In this document: one piece after another, positions 24,881 to 56,700 of the stretch
Layout of the letters: each line of letters begins with the position of its first letter
How positions within the stretch are numbered: the first letter of the stretch is position 1
Assembly: GCA_013397075.1 (NCBI GenBank)
Contig: VWZS01002874.1
Location: 312,037-376,036 of the forward strand
Origin: Rhabdornis inornatus
Taxonomy: Eukaryota > Chordata > Aves > Passeriformes > Rhabdornithidae
Direction: 5' to 3'
DNA: 64,000 nucleotides
Notes under the pieces: generated by a model
Told to the model about the DNA's origin: nothing
The model's database searches: none
Seen by the model: the letters and a program-made list of their open reading frames with translations, nothing else
Program-made: the position numbers and the translations under genes

Positions 24881-24885
<5 letters not shown>

Positions 24886-25499
24886 TGTGTATTAGTGTGT
24901 GGGTTTTGATACATAAACACTGCTAATTAAATGAAACCTTGATCTCATTTAGACACTACAAATGCCTTGCAAATACAAACACACTAACATGGGAAGAAGT
25001 TAGGTATTTGGATGAAATACTCTTTTTCCCTCATATGAGTAACTGAGCAATAATTAATATCAATGCCAATAGAGTACAGGTCTGAATTCAGACAAAAACT
25101 GGGAAGAGAATGAATAGGGATGACAAAAAGTACCATTCAGCCATTTCCTTTCCCATGCCATTTAATGGAGACTGTTATGATTATCACAGTACTTTGGGAT
25201 ATCTGGCCCCTGCTTTTGACTATATTTTGGTGAAAGCTAGTCTCAAACTGCCATTTTGTTGTGCCCCCCTGTGTCCTGTGAATATATATGTGATTAGAAA
25301 GGCAATAGTCTGTAAGTCATACTGTCTGGATGAAGAGGTCAGATAAACTGGTATTTTAGTCTGAGACCTGGCTCTGTACTTTTTGTATAAAAAGTATAGA
25401 AGACTGGCTGAAAATAAATCCCCTTGGCTCCCAGCTGGTCCCCAGAGAGCAGAGGCACTGGGTGCATCTGGGCTTAATTCCTGATGAGAACCAACTTGC

Positions 25500-26450
25500 A
25501 CTCTAAGTCCAGTCACATTCAGTGAGATCCCAGAGGCACCAATGGTGTGGGTTACACTGTAAGTCTGGTCTCATTTGTGATCACAGAGTCACAAATAGTG
25601 CAGTTTAGTGATTCAACACAGTTTGGTCAACCTGAATAAGAACTTTCAAGGACCCAGATTCACCAATCGTTCAGTTTATTGGGGTATTGAGTTGTAACTT
25701 ATCGTTAGATTTCCAGAGATAGGCTCACAAGATATTAAAAAAATGTACAGTGCTATGTGCAAGTGTTCCCAGCTGCACTCTGATAGAGTTGAAGGTCAAA
25801 TCTTGCCAAAGAGGTGTCTCTGCTTTGGGGAGGAGACAGGAGCAAGCCCACTGGCTTGTCTGCAAGGCACTTGTGTTCTCATCCTCTGCCATGAAGGATT
25901 TCAAATACCAGTTTACACATATGAGAGAAGTGAACGTGAGACTGCAGCCAAATGCCATTACTGCCAGTACGAATGTGGAGAGGGGGCAGCCGGTTTATGT
26001 GTCAGTGAATGATACAGAGAGATTACAAAACCTGTGGGTCTTGTGCAAGGGTGGAACACAACACAATAGACACCTTGGTGTCACTCCCTTTTTCACCTGG
26101 CCAATTGCAGCAGTAAGGGTCAGCTACAACCCTCCTGATGACCTGTCGCCCTGTCAGCAAGCCATCCTGCCCACAGTCATCCATCCCTTCATGACATATC
26201 TCATGGCGCCAGGCTTCGTTTCTACAGTATTTTTGTTCTGTTGTTGCACCCACGGCTATATGGTTGGCTTCATTCCCAGCCTGGTAGTCGCTCCAAGCAG
26301 ATTAATGGTAGTGTTTTAGAGCATCCTTTACGTTCAGCATGTAGGTATTTGGGAGGCTTTAAAAAGTTGCTTAAGCGAACTTGGACTGGATGTGCTGTCA
26401 GTGTAAGGAAAAATGTGTCCCCTGCCACCTATGACAACAAAGAGTAACTA
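25500..26450. other. Unassigned block with low stop density, possible old LTR-type element
   Basis: This block is richer in G+C and poorer in stop codons than its surroundings. A 189-codon frame runs at 25750-26319 (+), with further frames on the same bases in another + frame and on the minus strand. No domain is recognisable and there is no splice-bounded structure. The start of the block (about 25535-25740) has the texture of an avian retroviral LTR with decayed CpGs, but I could not find paired ends or a target-site duplication. I do not call a gene. Confidence 0.2.
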
Positions 26451-27864
26451 CAATCAGAGTGGGATACAGGAAGTGTAACATGAGATGAAGTCTTTTCACT
26501 CACTTGGAATATTTATTACTTTGGAAAACTGGCGTGAAGTGCCAGATCAGAAATCAGTAAAAAACTAATATACTTCAAGAAAATTATCCTCTAAGGCTAC
26601 AAAAATTTCCATAAATTATACACAGAAATACTTTTCCAAAACTATAATCATTATATGAGTTTAATCCTTCTAGTGATCTAAACAGATAAGCTTTGTCATA
26701 TTTATTGTATCTCCCAGACACACAAGTTCTTCCTTTCCTCTTGCAAAATGGTTTTGTCCAGGTTTCCTTCTTAGTTAAGAGCTGAGGACACCATACTGAG
26801 TGTCACAGAGGAAAAAAAAGGAGATGGTCTCTTCCCTATTTCTCAAGAAGATTGGGTAGGTCCAGGTGTCTTATTCCGTTAACACTTTTTTCTACACTTT
26901 CTCACAGAACAGTTATACTTGACTTAGTCCGCCAGGGTTTGGTTTCTGTTTGGTTTGGTTTGTGTGTGTGTGTTTTTCTAATAACAATAACTTGTTCCTC
27001 CACAGTCAGCCAGTTTCTTGATTACTGCACTAAGCAAATCATAGTAGTGACATTGCATGATTCAGTACACAATCTACTCTAATCTTCTATGTTTACTGCT
27101 TCATTCAGGAACAAACGATTAAAAGTAATGACTGGAAAGAGTAACTGAGTGATGTGAAGCTGCAGCAGAGATTACTGTTTTTTTCTCTGCCTGTGGGTGA
27201 AGCACAGACCAACCACTCTAAGCTAGAATGAAATGAGGAAAAGAGTTGACAAAACACAGCTGTGTTTCCAAGTAGAACTAACAGATCATTATTTTGGAAA
27301 GGTTATCTAGTCTTCAATTCTCAAAAAAAGATTTGCTCCTAAAAGGTCATCTAGGTGTATTCATTACAGGAATACTAAAGCTAAACATATGCACTATTTT
27401 GTCATTCTAACATCTTTAAAATGCTGTAAATTTCTTCTCTAATGGAAAGTTTTCATTATATCTTTTAACACAATGGAAGAATTAAATTAATATTTGCTAA
27501 TCATGGCTTCTTTTATCTCAGGCACCAAGACAAACAGGAAGTCTAAATTCATCCTATACTGTGTAAAGGATGGCAAATGGAGCATTGAGACAGAACATTC
27601 CTACAAAATGGTCATCTTTTGATCTCTTATAACTACCTTGTGTTGAGCCATTTAATCTACTCTAGATACCAGTTTCTTTTCTCCATTCAGTCAAAACACA
27701 CTCATTTTAAAAAGTCGGTGTGTTACAAAGGAGTTTGAGTAGGTTTGGCTTGGCACAAGACAACTTCCTTCCCATCTAGCTTGACACTGCCCATATTAAA
27801 AGAAAACATTTTTCGCTGTTATGCTTTCCATACAGGTATGTCTGCTTGTCTTCTCTCTTATAGG
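26451..27864. other. Intergenic, nothing recognised
   Basis: AT-rich sequence between the block above and the CR1 cluster. No exon, repeat family or RNA gene could be supported. Confidence 0.45.
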
Positions 27865-27902
27865 TGATAGAGTGGCTTGTGTTGGAAGGGACCTTGTAAG
27901 TT
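27865..27902 (-). mobile_element. Short CR1 3'-end fragment
   Basis: The sequence gatagagtggcttgtgttgg followed by aagggacctt is the complement of a CR1 3' terminus. It directly abuts a CR1 piece in the opposite orientation, so one copy was probably inserted into or joined with another. Confidence 0.6.
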
Positions 27903-28277
27903 CAGTGAGGAGTGCCTGAGGGAGCTGGGGGTATTTACGCTGCAGAAAAGGAGTCTCAGGGGTGACCTTATAGCTCTCTGCCACTGCCTGAAAGGAGGTT
28001 GTAGCCAAGTGGGGGTTGGCCCCTTCTAGGGACAGGACAAGAGGATACAGCCTCAGGTTCAGGCTGGACATCAGGAAGAATTTCTTCATGGAAAGGGTTG
28101 TTAAGTATTGTAACAGACTGCTCAGGGAGATGGTAAAATCACCATTCCTGGAGGTGTTCAGGAAATAACTGGATGGTGACCTTGGTACCATGGTCTAGTT
28201 GACAAGGTGATGTTTGGTCAAAGGTTGGACTTGATGATCTCAGAGGTCTTTTCCAACGTAACTGATTCTGTTATCCT
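27903..28277 (+). mobile_element. CR1 LINE fragment, 3' end
   Basis: About 375 bases of CR1 3' sequence in + orientation. It includes the gagggagctgggggtattta block, the rearranged aatttcttcatggaaagggt block and a terminal ttggacttgatgatctcaga to GATTCTG end at about 28270. Confidence 0.88.
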
Positions 28278-29300
28278 ATTATCATCTAGTTCCAACCCTC
28301 CTTGCCATGGGCAGGAGCACCTTCCACTTGACCAGGTTGCCCAGAGCTCCATCCAACCTAGCCTTGAACACTGCCAGGAGTGTGTCATCCTCAGCTTCTC
28401 AGGGCAGACTGTTCCAGTTCCTGTTCCTGAACAGTTTATTGTTCCTCGTAACCTCACAGTAAAGAATTTCTTCCTAATATCTGATCTAAAATTATCCTCC
28501 TTCAACCTAAAGCCATTGCCCTTTGTCTTACTGCTACACATCCTTGTCAAAAGTCCCTCCGCAGCTTCTCTGTAGGTACAGGAGAGTTCTGTAAGGTCAC
28601 CCCAAACTCTTCTCCAGGCTGACTAACCACCGCTGCCTCAGCCTTTTGTCATAAGAGAGTTGCTACATTCCCCACATCACCTTCATGACCCTCCTCTGGA
28701 CTCACTCCATGATGCAGCACTGCAGGTGGCGTCTCACAGAGCAGAGCAGAGGGGCAGAATCCCCTCCCTCTCCTGCTGCCCATACTGCTTTGGATGCAGC
28801 ACAGGACATGTTTGGCTTTCTGAGCTGTAAGTGCACACTGTTATCTCATGTTCAAGTTTACAGCCATGAGAACCTACAAGTCCTCCTCTGCAGGGATACT
28901 CTGAATGAGTTCCTTTCCCACTCTGTACTCACGTCTGGGATTGCCCTGGTCCATGTGCAGCACCTTTCACTTGGACTTGTTGAACTACATGGGCTTCTTG
29001 TGGGCCCACTTCTCAGGTTTTTCCAAGTTCCTCTGGATGGCATGCCATCCTTTTGCTTTTGTGTCACATGCAGCAGCCAGTTTCATGTAATCTACAAACC
29101 TGCTGAGCAGCACTCGATGCTCACTGTTCTGTGTCATTTATAAAGATCCTGTCTTCCAGTTAAGGGGGCCGAGCACCCAGAGGGCAACTGCTCTCATTGT
29201 TCCAGCCTGAGGCACAAAAAGGCATTCAGTAGCTCGGTCTCTGCCTCATCACTTGTCACAGCATTTCCCCATTAATCCAACAGTTCCGCCTCTTCATCCT
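28278..29300 (-). mobile_element. CR1 LINE fragment, 3' half including ORF2 remnants
   Basis: About 1 kb of CR1 in minus orientation. It begins with the complement of the 3' region (ccttgccatgggcaggagca) and runs into the C-terminal ORF2 area. The minus strand is interrupted by stops and frameshifts, so it is a dead copy. Open frames on the + strand across 28.2-29.1 kb are antisense to it. Confidence 0.85.
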
Positions 29301-29529
29301 GGTTGAGGTGGACAATCCCTGAGTGAGTGGGGGCCGGGAAGCGGGCAAGGGAGCTGTGATGCTGCCGCACACGTCCTGCCCGCTTGTCCCAATGCCCACG
29401 GCCCTGGGCTGTGGTGGGAGCCGGGCGGCTCCAGTGGCAGCGGTACCATAGCACGGACCAGGCTAGAACAGCTCCTCTAGGAGAGACCCCTCAGCTCCGT
29501 TACACTGCACTTAAATGCGTGTATTTCAC

Positions 29530-30429
29530 ATGTTGTGTTATATTGGTATCTGCTTTATCAATGATCTGGAAAGGGATCGAGTGCCCCCTCAGTCAGTTTG
29601 TGGGTGACACCAAGTTGGGCTGGAGTATTGATCTTCTCGAGGGTAGAAAGGCTCTGCAGAGGGCTCTGGACAGGCTGGATCGATGGGCCAAGGCCAGTGG
29701 TATGAGGTTTAACATGGCCAAGCGCCAGGCTTGCCCGTGTGAATGCCCCTTGTGTTGGGTCACAACAACCCCAAGCAGTGCCAGAGGCTGATGCCAGGTG
29801 ACTGGAAAACTGCCCATCAGAAAAGGACCTGGGGGTGCTGGTCAGCAGCAGCTGAACATGAGCCAGCTGTGCCCAGGTGGCCAAGAAGGCCAGTGGCATC
29901 CTGGCCTGTACCAGCAATAGTGTGGCCAGCAGGGCCAGGCAGGGACTGTCCCTCAGCACTGCTGAGGCGCCACCTTGAGTGCTATGTTCAGTTCTGGGCC
30001 CCCACTGCAGGACAGACACTGAGGTGGTGGAGTGTCCAGAGAAGGGCAAGGGAGCTGGGGAAGGGTCTGGAGCACAAGTCCTGTCAGGAGCAGCTGGGGG
30101 TGTTTAGTCTGGAGAAAAGGAGGCTCAGGGGGTCTCTACAAGGCGGTTGGTAGTGAGCTGGGGGTCTGTCTCTTCTCCCAGGTAAGTGACAAGACAGGAG
30201 GAAATGGGCTCAAGTTGCACCAGGGGAGGTTCAGACTGGGTGTGAGGAAAAATCTGTTCATAGGAAGGGCTGCCAGGCTGCCCAAGGGAAATGGTTGAGT
30301 CACCATCATTGTAGGAATTTAAAAGACGTGCAGATATGGTAAGGACATGGTTCAGTGGTGCATTTGGCACTATTCAATTTATGTCTTGACTTGATGATCT
30401 TAGTATTTTCCAATCTAAATTATTCTAAT
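29530..30429 (+). mobile_element. CR1 LINE fragment with reverse transcriptase remnant
   Basis: CR1 in + orientation. The frame at about 29580-29720 reads SQFVGDTKLGWSID then ALQRALDRLDRWAKA, the decayed equivalent of the CR1 reverse-transcriptase block around ADDTKLG. The catalytic Ala-Asp is changed to Val-Gly, so the copy is inactive. It continues through the 3' UTR to about 30429. Its last 484 bases belong to the exact duplication described separately. Confidence 0.88.
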
Positions 30430-31124
30430 CTGAGCAGCACGAGTGTCCTCACCCTATTGCATTGACAAGAAAGTTCTACCGTTTTTAAGAGTGTTACAGA
30501 ATCATGGACTTCCTGAGTCGGAAGGGAGCCACAANCTGTCCCTCAGCACTGCTGAGGCGCCACCTTGAGTGCTATGTTCAGTTCTGGGCCCCCACTGCAG
30601 GACAGACACTGAGGTGGTGGAGTGTCCAGAGAAGGGCAAGGGAGCTGGGGAAGGGTCTGGAGCACAAGTCCTGTCAGGAGCAGCTGGGGGTGTTTAGTCT
30701 GGAGAAAAGGAGGCTCAGGGGGTCTCTACAAGGCGGTTGGTAGTGAGCTGGGGGTCTGTCTCTTCTCCCAGGTAAGTGACAAGACAGGAGGAAATGGGCT
30801 CAAGTTGCACCAGGGGAGGTTCAGACTGGGTGTGAGGAAAAATCTGTTCATAGGAAGGGCTGCCAGGCTGCCCAAGGGAAATGGTTGAGTCACCATCATT
30901 GTAGGAATTTAAAAGACGTGCAGATATGGTAAGGACATGGTTCAGTGGTGCATTTGGCACTATTCAATTTATGTCTTGACTTGATGATCTTAGTATTTTC
31001 CAATCTAAATTATTCTAATCTGAGCAGCACGAGTGTCCTCACCCTATTGCATTGACAAGAAAGTTCTACCGTTTTTAAGAGTGTTACAGAATCATGGACT
31101 TCCTGAGTCGGAAGGGAGCCACAA
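29946..31124. repeat. Exact 589-bp tandem duplication with an N at the junction
   Basis: Bases 29946-30534 and 30536-31124 appear identical by eye, offset by 590, separated by the only ambiguous base in the window (N at 30535). The repeat covers CR1 3' sequence, about 65 bases of spacer and the start of a minus-strand CR1. Perfect identity, including decayed CR1 positions, plus a single N points to two contig ends that overlap but were not merged. Confidence 0.92.
30536..31019 (+). mobile_element. CR1 fragment, second copy of the duplication
   Basis: An exact copy of 29946-30429, so CR1 3' sequence in + orientation. It probably does not exist as a separate locus if the duplication is an assembly error. 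Confidence 0.8.
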
Positions 31125-31325
31125 GGATCAGTGAGTCCAGCTACTGGACCTGCACAGGATCATCCCCAAGAGTCACACCATGTGCCTGAGAGCATTGTCC
31201 CAGTGCTTCTTGAACTCTATCAGGCTGGTGCTGTAGCCACTGCCCTGCCCTGGGGAGCCTGTAACAGACAGTGCTGAACTACCCTCCCAATGAAGAATAT
31301 TCTCCTAATACAGAATATAATGGTT
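31086..31325 (-). mobile_element. CR1 LINE fragment, 3' end
   Basis: Begins with agaatcatggacttcctgag, the complement of a CR1 3' terminus, and continues with tccccaagagtcacaccatg and the aatattctcctaatacagaa block. The truncated first copy of its start is at 30496-30534, ended by the N. Confidence 0.8.
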
Positions 31326-31702
31326 AAGGTTGGACAGCACTTTTTTTCCAGAAAACCATTAGAAAACCATCTTTCATATTGTATGATCAAAAGAAATTTA
31401 TGACACTTTCAATAATTTTATTGTGTAAGGCTAAAGAGCAGAAATTGTGAGGCGAAACTTAATATTCTAAAAGGTAAGTCCCTTGCAGGAATTCTATAGT
31501 TTTGCTCCAGTTTTAAATCACAGCAGATTTTAAAATGATGTTTAGAACAGTGTGAAGCACATCGATAGTGATGCTTCCCAATTACTTGAACAGAAGGAGA
31601 AGAGACCCTGAACTGAAACAGTATACTCAAGAAGTCAGCAAATCTAGACTAATGCTGTTGAAAAGAAAAATGAGATACACAAGGTTTGTCTAGAATATAT
31701 AC

Positions 31703-32442
31703 TTTATTATTTGCAGTCTGTGTAAATTTTAATATGTGACTGAATTTTCTACACCATTTTCTCTTTTTAAGCACATCCTGGTCTTTTCCAACCACCCAGT
31801 CAATTGCACCTTTAATATGTACAGTCAGTATTTATGAATATTGCATATGGATCTATGAACGTAGAAAAATAACATGCAAGGAGAAAATTGTTACCATGAA
31901 ACTGATAAAAAATAAAGATAGGTAAAACAGGCAATCCCCTTTTTAGTGTGTTATGGCTTTGCACCAAGTATCAGATGTCAAAACAAACAGCTTCAGATGC
32001 TTCTTGTTAAAGGCACTTACTGTTCTTCAAATACACTTTCACATTTAGTTTCTATTGCATTAGGAAGTGTATCTCTGGGGTCATACTTTCATAACACAGC
32101 AGAGAACAGTCCAAAAAGGCAGCATTAATAAAAAGGAAAAAGGAGGGCTTATATTAAAATATGAAAATGCCAAGAATTAACACAAACTTTAAGGATTTGG
32201 TCCTTATAAAACAGGCAACAGCATTCAGGCAATAGTGATTTCTTTTCATAGATGCTAACAAAATAATATCCCCAAAAAATGAACTCTTCCAGTTCCAGTG
32301 TATAGATATGTCTGAGTTGAGTAGCGTACCCTCTAACACCACCCCCACTAAAAACACAGCTTTTCAAGACTAACTACTGTTCCACTTTGGCTGCGAAGGA
32401 AGAAACCTCAGAAGAGTGTTAGACATGGACATGCTAGCAAGC
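31703..32442 (-). other. TJP2: TJP2 3' UTR with poly(A) signal
   Basis: After the TJP2 stop there is about 740 nt of AT-rich sequence without open frames. AATAAA on the minus strand is at 31703-31708, and a second at 31417-31422 could serve a longer form. The extent is inferred from the signals only. Confidence 0.55.
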
Positions 32443-53728
<21,286 letters not shown>

Positions 53729-53740
53729 GCCTGGGGCCTG

Positions 53741-56700
53741 CTGCACAGAAACCAATTAGTAAAGCACACTGCATATAACTATTTAAATTAAAATGTGAAA
53801 TACCCCACTAAAACGCAGGTTTAAAAATAAATTGCATATTCTAATATCTTGGGAGAATTAGTATGAAACTCATGTATTTCAATTAATGAATATTTTTCTT
53901 TTAAAAGGAAAAAAAAAAATAATAGGTCCAGGGTGGCAGAATACCTTCATGTTTCACTGGTTAAACAGCTCATTCAGATTTTCTGGAAAATCCCTATTCA
54001 GTAAAAGCATTTAATTCAAATCAACTAGCATTCTATAGCCCTGATTCAAATAGCACATAAAATACTTATGGAAGACTTTTCTTACTGCATACTGTCCCAG
54101 TATGCAATAAGATTAGTGGTTCAAAAGTTTTGAGTTTTTCAAAAGGAACTAGACTTCAGATCTCTTGGGTCTTGTTCATGTGGATTTAACAAAATGTTTT
54201 GTCCACTATGAATTACGTAACTAAATATTTAGGTTCCCATCGAAAAATCAAATTTTACAGGAAAACACAACATATCACCATACAGTACAGGTATAGCCAT
54301 TTCTGTGACACTTCTCAGAGACCTTTTTTTCCCACATTTCCAGTTAAAACTGATCACTTTATCTTACATGGTATAACCTGAAATCCTTCCAACATCACAG
54401 CTTAAAATATAATACAGAATAATCACCCAGCTGTGACCCATCATGAAAAAGACAGCCAGCCACTTCAGCCCTGTAAAACCAGGAGAAAAATGAGCCACTG
54501 CACAGCAGAAGAATGACACTGCAAACATTTCAAAATGGAAAGCATCCATTGCAGAAGAAAAATCCAGGCATTGAATATTGCAATGAACATACTCAAGCTA
54601 TAGGTTTTATTTGTTTTTACTGAAAGTGGTCTTCCTTTATATCAGAAAACTGAATTTCAGGCAGAAGCTCAGCTAAGACTTTGTGGTCTTTTTAAAGGCA
54701 TCACAGGGAGTACTGACAACTAAACTCCAAAACAATAGACAGAGAAGTGACACAAGAAGGGTATGCCTGCACTTTAAGGCATCCCTTGCATTTTCAGAGT
54801 AAGACCTGCAGTGCACAAGTGTTCAGCAAGCTATAGATGTTATTTCTCATATGCAAAAAAACCTCCTTGTTGCATAGTTCCAGTTGATTCTGTGCACCAC
54901 AAAGTGAAACTAGATTTACATTTTCCATTGCACATTCACTGTACAGAAAAACAAAAGTAAGTCCTGTTTGGAGATCCTGAAAGAATATGCAAAACATTCA
55001 GCATTCTTACCAGGAATTTTACAACACTGAACAGTGTTAAATTTCTACTGTTCTGCCAGAAAATGAACAATGTTTTCCAGTTTCCAGAACCTCTGGCATC
55101 TAATTAAAAAGAAAATTTAAAATATATGTTGAAGATGATGGCTTATATTAAAAGTAATACATGTAAGTAATTGCTTCTAAATTTTGACTTGTCTAGATCA
55201 GACAAGAATGTGTTCATAACTATTAGTATTAAAACATATGTGTCTTGGGGTCAGCGTTGAATGTGCCGAATCACATAGTAAAATTATTTTATCTGGTATT
55301 ACCATTTAACCAGCTAACATGTCTAAGCTTTCAGCTATCTCAAATTGAACTCACTTGATATATTCCCTTACACAGAAAATCTTTGCCACAAGTGAAAAAT
55401 TCCTCCTTGACTATGCTCTTCTTTTGAAGCCTGTGATGCTGCCATAAATGGAAGTGACTAGCTCTGCTTGTCTGGCATGCAGGAAACAGTTTACCTACTA
55501 CTGACCCTTCCTACAGTCCTGCTTTTCTATGTACTTTTAAGCTCTGCAAAAAATGGGTCTATGCTGAGGAGGGGCCTCAGTGTTGTTTAAATTCCATCTG
55601 ACTTCACTGAATGAAGTTTTAGGAATGAAAGTCAGTACCAAATAATGGGTAAAATTTGAAGGACAAGCAGGTAGGTTCAAATTTTGTAGAAGCACAGAAG
55701 ATGGAAAACCTTTTCCATCCTCTTCTTGGTAAAAAAGCCTCAACAACTTACACATATAACACAAGCATCACTTAAATTCAGTTTGCACTGTATGCAGCTC
55801 CTATCAACACCAAGAATACTGAGGCGAGCTCTGAGCAGGTGGAAGAGTAAGGCAGGCAGAATGCAGTCACAGGGAGTTTACTACCCATGGGGACAAAAAC
55901 AGGCCTGAGAAATGACTGCTTATTCAGTACAACACTGCAGGGAAAGGACGGAGGAAAGCACTGTAAAGATATCAGGGACGGATGTATGGATATGAAACAG
56001 GAAACTTACGGGAATTTCCTTCCAGAAAACTAGGCATTCCATGAGCAGTGGCATAAGTATAACCTTGTGCACAAGTGGAGAGATATATTGGGTAGTAAAC
56101 CAAAGCATCATAAGCCTACAGAGTTAAGTTTACTTTACTCTGACAAATAAGTCTTATGGTATCTGGTTAAAAAAAAAAAAAAAAGAAAAGTAGTAAGAAT
56201 GAAAGAGAAACCACTGCCTACAGACACTAAAATTAAGGTCTTTCAAGTTGCCAAGCCTATAGTGTTGTCTCATTTGTGCCTAGTAAAAGATCCTCACAGT
56301 ATCTGTTTCAGGTACATTCTGTGTAAATTTTGGGAGTTTATTTTTACCTTGAAACTGTTACTGAAAATTCAACAAAAGATAATTAAGCAATTCACTTATA
56401 ATTTCACAAGTATTTGTTAAAGTAATCCATTTTTTGAAACTGCTCCTTGGGTAACTGTCTCTCATTTGCTGTACTCTGCATCAGGGAAAAAAGAAAGCAC
56501 ACTATGTACTTGCAAAGCTGATTTTGCACAATGTAATTACGAAGACAACATGACTAGCTCTGCTGTACTGATAAAGCAGTGCAGGCTCTGCAACACAGTT
56601 CAGAGAATTGAATAGTCACCTTGCCATAAGGCAAAAACACTCTCTAAACAATAATCTCTAACATTATACAATGTACTGCTGCTTGCCATTGTCACGATGC

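Noticed and set aside
25750..26319. 189-codon + strand frame as a possible gene
   Set aside because: No splice-bounded structure or known domain, and other frames on both strands are equally open. More likely a decayed repeat.
29384..30153. Open frames of 135-163 codons on both strands
   Set aside because: They lie in decayed CR1. The + frame shows a broken reverse-transcriptase remnant; the others are shadows.
30504..30960. A second set of identical open frames 590 bases further on
   Set aside because: An exact copy caused by the duplication at the N; not additional genes.
54364..54549. Minus-strand frame rich in hydrophobic residues (MMGHSWVIILYY) resembling a membrane segment
   Set aside because: A brief resemblance to the HACD QFCGHSWIF block, but no other family motif and no fitting splice sites; chance.
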